Of a stretch of DNA of 8,943 bases, positions 1 to 6,015 are shown in pieces. The notes beneath the pieces are model-generated. The model ran no database searches. It had not been told where the DNA came from and saw nothing but the letters and a program-made list of their open reading frames with translations. The translations under genes and the position numbers were made by a program. Source of the DNA: an uncultured Anaplasmataceae bacterium (GTDB lineage Bacteria; Pseudomonadota; Alphaproteobacteria; Rickettsiales; CAIPFW01); contig CAIPFW010000014.1 of NCBI GenBank assembly GCA_903864455.1, forward strand, positions 1 through 8,943. Reading direction: 5' to 3'. How positions within the stretch are numbered: the stretch's first letter is position 1; every line of letters begins with the position of its first letter.

Positions 1-3
1 AAA

Positions 4-1434
4 ATGAATGAAAATTATAATTTTCTTGCTTCTTGGTTTTATGAAACGAGAAAGAAAATACAAAATGGAACTATCAATATCGATAATTTCTCACAAAATA
101 TTGAAGAAATTTTATATAAACTTTTGTCTTATGATTTGAGAGCATTGGTAGATGATCAAAATTTTTCTCAAATTAATCAAAATAAAGAAAAAAATCGAGT
201 AAATGTTGGTGGCGTTTTTATTGGCGGAGATGAAAAATTTATCGTTCAGTCAATGGCGATAAATTCCCTAGAGAAAATCGATGCTCTTCATAAAGAATTT
301 ATTGAGTTGGCAGATGCGGGTTCTGAAATTATAAGAATTGCATGTATAAGTGAGAGTGACGCGTCAAAAATGCGACTTTTGAAAGAGCGACTTCATGGAA
401 CGAAATACGATGCGATTCCAATTGCAATGTGCGGTCAGTATAATGTCGCTCCAATTATAAAAAATACGGATATCTTGGATCATATTTCAAAATTACGCAT
501 TAATCCAGGGAATATCACTTTGCATGCAAAAAATGATGATAATTTTATTGAAACGATAAAGTATCTTCTTTTATATAATTCAAAATTGACGAATAGACCA
601 AAAATTTGTGTGAGAATTGGTGTGAACTGGGGCTCTCTTGATGCAAAATTAAAGACAATTGTGATGGATATGAATAATAAATTGCCAGAGACTCGATCAT
701 CCAGTCACGTTGAAAGAATTGCTCTTGTTTTGTCAGCGATTTCAAGCGGTTTGTATGCAGAGATGCTTGGATTAAATAAAGATTTAATTATTGTTTCGTG
801 TAAAACGAGCACTGTGATTGATGGCTATATTACGAGCAAGTTGATGAATATCTTGTGTGATTATCCAATACATCTTGGAATTACTGAGGCGGGGCAGGGC
901 GATGATGGTGTGGTGTTGACAGCATGCGGTATCGCTCCATTACTTCTGCAAGGAATTGGATCAACTTTGAGAGTTTCAATTACGCCAAAAATGAATGAAT
1001 CGAGAACGAAAGAAGTCTATGTTTGTAAACAAATTTTACAGTCCGTTGGAATTCGACAATTTAAACCAAAAACGACTTCTTGTCCAGGTTGTGGAAGGAC
1101 AGACTCAAGTTTTTTTCGTGAATTGGCTGAGAAAGTTGATATTTTTATAAAGGAAAATTTAGAAAATTGGTGTGCTCAATATCAAAATGAAGATATAAGG
1201 GGGTTAAAAGTTGCAGTGATGGGATGTTTGGTGAATGGTCCGGGAGAAAGCAAACATTCGGATATTGGAATAAGTCTTCCTGGATATCGAGAATCTCATT
1301 CTGCGGTTGTGTATTTGGATGGTGAGAAGCACTGCGTTCTTAAGGCTGAAAATGAAATCAATATTACTGAAGAATTTTTTAAAATTATCGAAAAATACGT
1401 AAAAGATAGATATTTTCTTGCGATAAAGGTTTAG
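4..1434 (+). CDS. ispG: 4-hydroxy-3-methylbut-2-enyl diphosphate synthase (IspG/GcpE), long proteobacterial form
   Basis: IspG is the iron-sulfur enzyme that reductively opens MEcPP to HMBPP, the penultimate step of the MEP isoprenoid pathway in the cytosol. The N-terminal TIM barrel shows LRINPGNI, RIGVNWGSLD, the Lys of VSCKTSTV, and HLGITEAG. The C-terminal domain has the [4Fe-4S] ligands C360, C363 and C408, plus E415 in GCLVNGPGE; the last two keep the 7-residue spacing of E. coli C305/E312. Stretches such as SCPGCGR, GPGESKHSDIGISLPG and VYLDGEK match the roughly 430-residue type found in alpha- and betaproteobacteria. Two oddities stand out. The family region starts only near residue 65, giving about 50 extra N-terminal residues with no homology I recognise. 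The usual GDFHYNGH segment reads MCGQYNVA at residues 142-149. The ATG at position 4 is the only Met before the conserved region, but the frame is open to the window edge, so the true start could lie upstream. Confidence 0.95.
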   Translation: MNENYNFLASWFYETRKKIQNGTINIDNFSQNIEEILYKLLSYDLRALVDDQNFSQINQNKEKNRVNVGGVFIGGDEKFIVQSMAINSLEKIDALHKEFIELADAGSEIIRIACISESDASKMRLLKERLHGTKYDAIPIAMCGQYNVAPIIKNTDILDHISKLRINPGNITLHAKNDDNFIETIKYLLLYNSKLTNRPKICVRIGVNWGSLDAKLKTIVMDMNNKLPETRSSSHVERIALVLSAISSGLYAEMLGLNKDLIIVSCKTSTVIDGYITSKLMNILCDYPIHLGITEAGQGDDGVVLTACGIAPLLLQGIGSTLRVSITPKMNESRTKEVYVCKQILQSVGIRQFKPKTTSCPGCGRTDSSFFRELAEKVDIFIKENLENWCAQYQNEDIRGLKVAVMGCLVNGPGESKHSDIGISLPGYRESHSAVVYLDGEKHCVLKAENEINITEEFFKIIEKYVKDRYFLAIKV

Positions 1435-1505
1435 GTGTATTTTTAATTTTTATTCACAGCATTCAAAATATTCATTTAAAATGATTGAAAAGTATAAAAT
1501 TTTAA

Positions 1506-2147
1506 ATGAATAAAACGCAAAAATTAGATTCTATATTTTCTATTCTTGAACAAACAATAGAAACACCAGATACAGAGTTGCAATTTAAAAATGATTTTAC
1601 ATTTCTCATCGCAATCATACTTTCCGCTCAAACGACTGATATTCAAGTGAACAAAGCTACAAAAGAATTATTTGAGATTGCTGATAGCCCTGAGAAGTTC
1701 TTGGAATTAGGAGTTGAGGGTTTGTCAAAATATATTTCAACTTTGAATTTATATCCAACAAAAGCGAAAAATATCATTAAAACGTGCGAGATTTTGGTTG
1801 AAAAATTTCATTCAAAGGTTCCAAATAATTTTGAAGATTTAATATCTTTTGCAGGTGTTGGCAGAAAAACGGCAAATGTTTTTTTGAATAATTTATACGA
1901 TCATCATGTCATCGCTGTTGATACTCATGTCGCTCGTGTTACAAATAGAATAGGGGTTTGCGATTCGACGAATCCGCTTAAAGTTGAGAAAGAATTAGAA
2001 AAATATACGCCGAAAAAATGGCTTCGAAATGCTCATAATTGGTTGGTTTTGCATGGTAGATATGTTTGTAAGGCGAAAAAGCCAAATTGCAATCAATGTG
2101 CGATCAATGCTTATTGCGATTTTTATCAAAATATTAAAAATTCGTAA
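1506..2147 (+). CDS. nth: Endonuclease III (DNA glycosylase/AP lyase)
   Basis: This base-excision repair enzyme removes oxidised pyrimidines and cleaves the resulting AP site. The 213-residue length matches the family (E. coli 211). The HhH-GPD fold is visible as LSAQTTD near residue 40, the helix-hairpin-helix AGVGRKTANV with catalytic Lys121, and VDTHVARV with catalytic Asp139. The C-terminal [4Fe-4S] loop is complete: C188, C195, C198 and C204, spaced 6-2-5. Nothing essential is missing. The gene starts 71 bp after ispG, so the two may be cotranscribed. There is no Shine-Dalgarno upstream, only an AT-rich run containing TATAAA about 8 bp before the ATG. The next gene on the same strand is separated by 164 bp with a weak hairpin. 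Confidence 0.96.
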   Translation: MNKTQKLDSIFSILEQTIETPDTELQFKNDFTFLIAIILSAQTTDIQVNKATKELFEIADSPEKFLELGVEGLSKYISTLNLYPTKAKNIIKTCEILVEKFHSKVPNNFEDLISFAGVGRKTANVFLNNLYDHHVIAVDTHVARVTNRIGVCDSTNPLKVEKELEKYTPKKWLRNAHNWLVLHGRYVCKAKKPNCNQCAINAYCDFYQNIKNS

Positions 2148-2161
2148 ACGCAAAATTCATC

Positions 2162-2185
2162 AATTGATTTATTTCAAAATCAATT
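2162..2185 (+). terminator. Weak AT-rich hairpin after nth
   Basis: The 9-bp perfect arms AATTGATTT and AAATCAATT enclose a 6-nt loop 15 bp after the nth stop codon, followed by TTTATTATT. The stem has only one G-C pair, so it would be a weak terminator. It could also be chance symmetry in AT-rich DNA. Confidence 0.35.
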
Positions 2186-2216
2186 TTATTATTAAAATAA
2201 TGACATTTTTATAGTT

Positions 2217-2291
2217 ATGCGAATGATGACTAACTGTCTGAATTTCGACCCATGCTCTGGTAATTGTGGAGCAGGTGGTGGAAGAAAATAA
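2217..2291 (+). CDS. Putative 24-residue Cys/Gly-rich peptide upstream of the glutaredoxin-like gene
   Basis: This short ORF has ATG codons at 2217, 2223 and 2226 and a TAA at 2289-2291. The peptide has Cys at residues 7, 13 and 17 and ends in a Gly-rich basic tail, CGAGGGRK. The core NFDPCSGNCG is unlike anything expected from random AT-rich sequence, and the stretch from about 2235 to 2282 is visibly richer in G and C than its flanks. The stop lies 20 bp before the ATG of the glutaredoxin-like gene, close enough for translational coupling. No convincing ribosome site precedes it. It could be a metal- or thiol-binding mini-protein, a modified-peptide precursor, a Cys-sensing leader peptide, or chance. 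I do not recognise the family, and no modifying enzyme is encoded in the window. Confidence 0.35.
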   Translation: MRMMTNCLNFDPCSGNCGAGGGRK

Positions 2292-2311
2292 AAATATTTT
2301 TAGGTAAAAAA

Positions 2312-3040
2312 ATGATAACAAATCAATCTTATGTTGTTGACGTTTATACTGCATCTTATTGTGGTTGGTGCACGAAAACAAAAGAGCTTTTGAAAAATGA
2401 TGGAATAATTTTCAACGAAAAGCCATTGGAAGATGGTGCGTTTTTTCAGGGGAATGATTACAAAGATAAATTAACTGCTAATCAATACGAAAAACTTCAA
2501 AGCTTTAGCGAGTCCATGAAAGATGTTTATGTAAGTTTGATAAATGGCGATATAAACGTTGATTTAGTTCATACGTTTGATAATTTATTGAAAAAAAGTG
2601 ATGAAGAGTTTTTCTCTATCATAAAAAATGCCGAAGTATCGGATGATTATAAAACGATAAATGAATTATCAAATTATTTGTCGAATAATCAATCTTTAGT
2701 TGGAATATATAACAGTTTTTATAATTTTAAATCCGAAGTTATCAAAAACCAACATGATTTTTTCACTCATGTGAACCACGGTGATATTACTCCTACGATT
2801 CCGCAAATCTTCATCAATGGTGAGATTTTCCCAATATCGCAATCCTTTATTACTGACAGGGAGCTTGGAGCTTTTGGAGAATTACTGAATTGCAACGAGC
2901 ATTACGGCGATAGCAATTCTTGCTTTTCAGAATTTACAAATAATCATGAGCAATTCATCGAACAAGCATTTCCTGATCTGAAAACTTTATCTACTTTATC
3001 TGACTTATCATCTATGGAGTCTTTTCTAGGAATCGTTTAA
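2312..3040 (+). CDS. Glutaredoxin-like thiol-disulfide protein with a large internal insertion
   Basis: The 242-residue protein has a glutaredoxin fold split in two. Residues 7-30 give strand 1 and the active site (VVDVYTASYCGWC, C17 and C20) with its helix. Residues 161-191 give the second half, with the cis-Pro loop TIPQIFING (P164). About 115 residues lie between the halves, where a normal glutaredoxin has about 25-30. The insert is polar and mostly helical in character, without Cys or membrane segments. The GG-D glutathione-binding motif expected after the second half is not recognisable (ISQSFITDREL). Two further Cys, C194 and C204, follow in a C-terminal tail of about 50 residues. No signal peptide is seen, so the protein is probably cytoplasmic. 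I chose the ATG at 2312 because AGG stands 7 nt upstream; a longer reading uses a TTG at 2264 inside the mini-ORF. Redox activity and substrate are inferred, not shown. Confidence 0.8.
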   Translation: MITNQSYVVDVYTASYCGWCTKTKELLKNDGIIFNEKPLEDGAFFQGNDYKDKLTANQYEKLQSFSESMKDVYVSLINGDINVDLVHTFDNLLKKSDEEFFSIIKNAEVSDDYKTINELSNYLSNNQSLVGIYNSFYNFKSEVIKNQHDFFTHVNHGDITPTIPQIFINGEIFPISQSFITDRELGAFGELLNCNEHYGDSNSCFSEFTNNHEQFIEQAFPDLKTLSTLSDLSSMESFLGIV

Positions 3041-3056
3041 TGAATTTTTGAATTGT

Positions 3057-3073
3057 TTCGTAAACTTTACGAA
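3057..3073. repeat. 17-bp near-perfect palindrome after the glutaredoxin-like gene
   Basis: TTCGTAAA and TTTACGAA flank a single central C, 17 bp after the stop codon. It may be a short hairpin (7-bp stem, 3-nt loop) or a protein-binding site. No strong T-run follows, so a terminator role is doubtful. Confidence 0.4.
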
Positions 3074-3108
3074 TAAATAAATTAAATTATACTGCGATAT
3101 CATTTTTC

Positions 3109-3117
3109 TGATATAAT
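3109..3117 (+). promoter_or_regulatory. Extended -10 promoter for ybeY
   Basis: TGATATAAT is a perfect extended -10 (TG, one base, TATAAT). It would start transcription near 3124, about 20 nt before the ybeY ATG. No good -35 is visible, which extended -10 promoters tolerate. The same bases form the right arm of a small inverted repeat (ATATCA...TGATAT, 3097-3114) followed by Ts, so a weak terminator for the upstream gene is an alternative reading. Confidence 0.5.
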
Positions 3118-3143
3118 TTTTCATTAAAAAATACATATGTTTA

Positions 3144-3677
3144 ATGAAAATTATTATAGAAGTGAATTGTGAGTCAGCGGGATGGAAAAATAATAAACTT
3201 TTGCCATTTAAACAGGTAAAAAAATTTATTCATACTCCAATCGCGCACACTTTAAGAGCGCTGAATTTTTCTTGTAAAGAAATAGATTTTTCAATTTTGT
3301 TGACAAGTGATAAAAAAATTCAAAAACTCAATCTTGAACACAGAAAAAAAAAATCACCAACGAACGTTCTTTCATTTCCTTATCTTGAAGACTGTATAAG
3401 AGAAAATTTAAATGTTTTTTACGATGAAGAAATAATGGCGGGTGATATAGTACTTTCATATGAAACGATTCTACGCGAAAGTCAAGAAAGAGCATGGCCT
3501 CTCGAATGCTCTGAAAAAGTTTTTCAAGATCATTTTGCTCATCTTGTTGTACACAGCGTTTTGCATATCTTTGGATACGATCATGAAAATGAAAAGGATG
3601 CCGATGAAATGGAGGAAAAAGAAATATTAATTTTGAAAGAATTGAATATCGCAAATCCATACGAATCTCTTGAATAA
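3144..3677 (+). CDS. ybeY: Endoribonuclease YbeY (rRNA maturation factor)
   Basis: YbeY is a single-strand-specific metalloendoribonuclease needed for 16S rRNA 3' end maturation and 70S ribosome quality control. The 177-residue product has the signature HSVLHIFGYDH, giving the zinc-binding histidines H137, H141 and H147, preceded by H133. Upstream lie the conserved LNLEHRKKKSPTNVLSFPY block, with the invariant Arg at 67, and GDIVLS at 100-105. The length is slightly above the E. coli protein (155). In many proteobacteria ybeY sits with phoH and corC; here it is alone, with its own promoter-like element and no Shine-Dalgarno. A closer ATG at 3137 is out of frame and stops after 11 codons. Confidence 0.95.
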   Translation: MKIIIEVNCESAGWKNNKLLPFKQVKKFIHTPIAHTLRALNFSCKEIDFSILLTSDKKIQKLNLEHRKKKSPTNVLSFPYLEDCIRENLNVFYDEEIMAGDIVLSYETILRESQERAWPLECSEKVFQDHFAHLVVHSVLHIFGYDHENEKDADEMEEKEILILKELNIANPYESLE

Positions 3678-3789
3678 TAGGAAATATTCTATATATTCAA
3701 TTATAAGTATATGTTTTTAATAAAAAATCAATATTTTTGTTAACGCTCAACTTCTTTATTATAAAAAGATTTTATTATACAAGGGTGCA

Positions 3790-3850
3790 AAAAAAGTCGG
3801 AAGCAAAAAATTTCATTTTTAATAAGAAAAAATGCTTCCATGACTTTTTT
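3790..3850. terminator. Long hairpin, probable bidirectional terminator
   Basis: Arms AAAAAAGTCGGAAGCA (3790-3805) and TGCTTCC + GACTTTTTT (3833-3839, 3842-3850) pair over 16 bp with a 2-nt bulge (3840-3841). The loop region contains a second possible hairpin (CATTTTT/AAAAATG). The A-run on the left and T-run on the right suit rho-independent termination in either direction. It lies 112 bp after the ybeY stop, which is far for a ybeY terminator, so an independent small RNA or a dispersed intergenic element is possible. The rest of the 3678-3909 gap is AT-rich with no ORF worth calling. Confidence 0.55.
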
Positions 3851-3867
3851 CATAGCTTTATTATAAA
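3840..3867 (+). promoter_or_regulatory. Candidate promoter for the 158-residue protein gene
   Basis: ATGACT (3840-3845) and TATAAA (3862-3867) are 16 bp apart and upstream of the gene at 3910. Just downstream, TACCA-AA-TGGTA (3872-3883) is a short inverted repeat placed where an operator could sit. The -35 overlaps the right arm of the long hairpin. This is a pattern match in AT-rich DNA only. Confidence 0.3.
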
Positions 3868-3909
3868 TTTATACCAAATGGTACGTAATATTTTTTAGGA
3901 AAAAATTAT

Positions 3910-4386
3910 ATGTCGGGATTTAACATTTTTTCTAATAAATTTCATAATTTATTGAGCGCTTTAAATAAAAAAGATACTAAATCGAAAAACGATGATTTAT
4001 CTCAAAATGAAGAGAGTTCGAAAGAACAAATCTCTTCAACAAATGATGATTCATATTTAGTTGCGAATCGATCGTTGTGGCGAGCTGTGATTTTGCAAGC
4101 AATTATTGATATTGTGAACAATTCATCACGAACGGAGAATAAAATAGCAAAGATTGAGGCAAAACAATGGGTTTTCAAGGAGAATGATGATTTTTATGAG
4201 GTTTGTAACTTAGCTGGATATACGGTGAAGTATGTGAGAAAGAAAATCATGGAGGTTATGCGTCAAAACCTCGTTTCTAAAATTGTAATTAACAAGATGT
4301 GCAAAGAGGAAAAGTTTATTTTGAACGCTAATGAAAATTACAGCCCTGCGTTCGATTATGAAAAGAAGGTGATGCTTTTCGGTTAG
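3910..4386 (+). CDS. Conserved-looking protein of unknown function with a helix-turn-helix-like core
   Basis: A 158-residue soluble protein with AGGA 9 nt before its ATG. Residues 1-50 are polar and low in complexity (Lys, Asn, Ser, Asp, Glu), probably disordered. Residues 55-118 look like a compact helical core: SLWRAVILQAIIDIV, a basic linker, a WVF motif, then DFYEVCNLAGYTVKYVRKKI, which has the spacing of a helix-turn-helix. It vaguely resembles short proteins with a W-R-A-V-hydrophobic-x-Q-A motif near phage-like genes in alphaproteobacteria, but I cannot name the family with confidence. There is no signal peptide or membrane segment. It stands alone on the plus strand, convergent with fabG. 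DNA binding is a guess from helix pattern only. Confidence 0.7.
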   Translation: MSGFNIFSNKFHNLLSALNKKDTKSKNDDLSQNEESSKEQISSTNDDSYLVANRSLWRAVILQAIIDIVNNSSRTENKIAKIEAKQWVFKENDDFYEVCNLAGYTVKYVRKKIMEVMRQNLVSKIVINKMCKEEKFILNANENYSPAFDYEKKVMLFG

Positions 4387-4396
4387 AAATTTTTTT

Positions 4397-4420
4397 TGAG
4401 ATTGCCGTTGAGCATTCTCA
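4397..4420. terminator. Hairpin between convergent genes
   Basis: TGAGATTGC and GCATTCTCA form a 9-bp stem with one T-T mismatch and a 6-nt loop (CGTTGA), 11 bp after the upstream stop codon and 16 bp before the end of fabG. It is GC-richer than its flanks. Neither side carries a classic T-run in the right orientation, so it may act as a simple 3' end barrier for both transcripts. Confidence 0.4.
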
Positions 4421-4436
4421 CTTAAAGTCTTTTAAT

Positions 4437-5192
4437 TTAATTTAAATACATTCCACCATTTACATGTAATGTTTGACCTGTAATATATTTTGCACCTTCG
4501 CTGGCTAAGAAACCAATCATTTCATAGACATCATTCGTCCCCCCAAAAGCACCTGATGGAATTTTTTTTCTCATCATGTCTTTAATGATATCTGGAATTC
4601 TGTTCGTCATTTCTGTTTCTATAAAACCGGGAGCAATAGCGTTTACATTGATGCTGTATCTTGCCAATTCAATCGACAATGACCTCATCATACCTTCGAG
4701 CCCCGCCTTGCTTGCAGAATAGTTTACCTGTCCTTGATTTCCAATCGATGCGATGATGCTTGAAATAAAGATAATTTTCCCACTTTTCTTTTTAACCATT
4801 TCTTTGGCAACGCCCGAAGTTAAAAGAAAATTTCCAGTTAAATTCACATTTATAACTTTCTCCCAATCATCATTCGTCATTCGAAGAAATAATTTATCAG
4901 CATTTGTTCCTGCATTACAAATCAAAACATCGATTTGATTCATTTTTTCAATAGCGAGTTTGATGGCATCATTGATTTGATTGACATCATTCATATCGCA
5001 AATCGCACCATAAACCTTTGCATTGCTTGGTAAATCGCCGATTAATTTGTCGATTTTTTCTTGCGATGAAGATGTGAAAAAAACTTCAGCTTCTTCTCGA
5101 ATCAATAAGTTTTTTACAACCGCACTGCCAATTCCTCCTGTGCCACCCGTTATAAAAACTTTCTTTCCAGATAAATTATACAAATTATGCAT
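4437..5192 (-). CDS. fabG: 3-oxoacyl-[acyl-carrier-protein] reductase
   Basis: FabG is an NADPH-dependent short-chain dehydrogenase that reduces 3-oxoacyl-ACP in the fatty-acid elongation cycle. The 251-residue product has the nucleotide-binding TGGTGGIG (residues 15-22), NAG (93-95), and the catalytic tetrad N117, S145, Y158 and K162 (YSASK), with the same spacing as E. coli N110/S138/Y151/K155. NAIAPGFIETEMT and a C-terminal TGQTLHVNGGMY complete the FabG pattern. The closely related acetoacetyl-CoA reductase PhaB is the main alternative, but overall similarity favours FabG. It is usually clustered with fabD, acpP and fabF; here it is alone on the minus strand, divergent from nuoE. Confidence 0.92.
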   Translation of the reverse strand: MHNLYNLSGKKVFITGGTGGIGSAVVKNLLIREEAEVFFTSSSQEKIDKLIGDLPSNAKVYGAICDMNDVNQINDAIKLAIEKMNQIDVLICNAGTNADKLFLRMTNDDWEKVINVNLTGNFLLTSGVAKEMVKKKSGKIIFISSIIASIGNQGQVNYSASKAGLEGMMRSLSIELARYSINVNAIAPGFIETEMTNRIPDIIKDMMRKKIPSGAFGGTNDVYEMIGFLASEGAKYITGQTLHVNGGMYLN

Positions 5193-5208
5193 TTTCTTTC
5201 TTACGACA

Positions 5209-5237
5209 TTTATTTATTTTAGAATATATAATATAAT
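5209..5237 (+). promoter_or_regulatory. Candidate nuoE promoter
   Basis: A perfect TATAAT at 5232-5237 lies 28 bp before the nuoE ATG, with a weak -35 TTTATT (5209-5214) at 17-bp spacing. It occupies the same 73-bp divergent gap as the fabG promoter. Confidence 0.4.
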
Positions 5238-5251
5238 TATCTAGAAAACAA
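5223..5251 (-). promoter_or_regulatory. Candidate fabG promoter
   Basis: Read on the minus strand, TTGTTT (5251-5246) and TATATT (5228-5223) are separated by exactly 17 bp. The start of transcription would fall about 25 nt upstream of the fabG ATG. It overlaps the nuoE -10 on the other strand, so the two promoters could interfere. Confidence 0.4.
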
Positions 5252-5265
5252 GAAATATTATATAT

Positions 5266-5832
5266 ATGAATGCAATTACAAATCACGGTCATCAAGAAAT
5301 TTTTAACTTTACAGATGAGAATGAGAAAGAAATCGAAAGAATCTTTTCTCGATATCCAGCAGAAGGAAAAAGAAGCGCAACATTACCATTATTAGACTTA
5401 GCACAAAGACAAAATGGTGGTTGGTTGTCAGATTCTGCATTACAAGCTGTGGCTCATAAATTAAATTTGCCAAAATTAACTGTAAAATCAGTTGCAAGTT
5501 TTTATACTATGTTTCACCTAGAGCCAGTGGGAAAGAATGTGATTGAGGTTTGTAAAACCTTATCATGCAAATTAAATGGTGCGGACAAAATTCAAGAAAC
5601 TCTCGAAAATATATTAAAAATTAAACTTGGTGAGACCGATGAATCTGGGAATTTCACATTATTGCCTTGTGAATGCTTGGGTGCATGCGTCAATGCTCCT
5701 GTGATAAAAATCAACGATAATTATTATGAAGATTTGTCGATTGAAAATGTTTATCAAATTATTGAAGATATTCAGAACGGTAAAAAGCCAAAAATCGGCT
5801 CTTATAGAGCTGAGAAAGTTTCAAGTTGTTGA
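5266..5832 (+). CDS. nuoE: NADH-quinone oxidoreductase subunit E (complex I 24 kDa subunit)
   Basis: NuoE carries the N1a [2Fe-2S] cluster in the NADH-dehydrogenase arm of respiratory complex I, next to NuoF at the inner face of the membrane. The 188-residue product shows the helical N-terminal part (RYPAEGKRSATLPLLDLAQ, GGWLSD, VKSVASFYTMF) and then the thioredoxin-like domain. The cluster ligands are C96 and C101 (CKTLSC) and C137 and C141 (CLGAC), spaced as in the family. There is one extra nearby Cys at 135. nuoE normally lies between nuoD and nuoF; here neither neighbour is present, so the complex I operon is broken up in this genome. Its own TATAAT upstream fits single-gene transcription. 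Confidence 0.95.
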   Translation: MNAITNHGHQEIFNFTDENEKEIERIFSRYPAEGKRSATLPLLDLAQRQNGGWLSDSALQAVAHKLNLPKLTVKSVASFYTMFHLEPVGKNVIEVCKTLSCKLNGADKIQETLENILKIKLGETDESGNFTLLPCECLGACVNAPVIKINDNYYEDLSIENVYQIIEDIQNGKKPKIGSYRAEKVSSC

Positions 5833-5894
5833 TTTTGAATCTCAAAAATACACAAAAAACCACTCATAAAAGTTAATTTTATGTGAAGAATGTA

Positions 5895-5916
5895 TAGAAA
5901 AATGTTGTTTTTTCTA
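5895..5916 (+). terminator. AT-rich hairpin after nuoE
   Basis: TAGAAAAA and TTTTTCTA form a perfect 8-bp stem with a 6-nt loop, 62 bp after nuoE. A second small hairpin, CATAAAA/TTTTATG (5865-5883), precedes it. Both are A-T dominated and have no T-run after the stem, so termination is only a possibility. Confidence 0.3.
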
Positions 5917-6015
5917 GGATTTATAAGGGTTGCAAGCAATAGTCAAGTAAAATAAACTTTTCTTTAAAGATTCGCTGATATCATCGTAATAACGAATTTA
6001 TTAAAGAGAAAGAAT

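Noticed and set aside
1493..1505. TATAAA just before nth as a -10 giving a leaderless transcript.
   Set aside because: There is no convincing -35, and such hexamers are common by chance in DNA this AT-rich.
2264..2311. Longer form of the glutaredoxin-like gene starting at TTG 2264 (16 extra residues).
   Set aside because: It starts with a rare codon without a ribosome site, overlaps the mini-ORF, and adds a Trp/Lys-rich stretch before the conserved fold; the ATG at 2312 has AGG at good spacing.
3137..3172. Upstream ATG just before ybeY.
   Set aside because: It is out of frame, stops after 11 codons and encodes nothing recognisable.
5023..5244. Plus-strand ORF of 73 codons antisense to the start of fabG.
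   Set aside because: It lies over a strongly conserved gene on the other strand and its translation has no domain pattern; other ORFs opposite ispG, ybeY, nuoE and clpA were dropped for the same reason.
5930..5953. TTGCAA and TAAAAT as a promoter for the clpS-like/clpA pair.
   Set aside because: The spacing is only 12 bp, too short for a sigma-70 type promoter; no better pair was found in this gap.
5833..6015. Possible tRNA or small RNA in the gap after nuoE.
   Set aside because: No cloverleaf, TTCGA-like T-loop or GC-rich stem is present; only short A-T hairpins.
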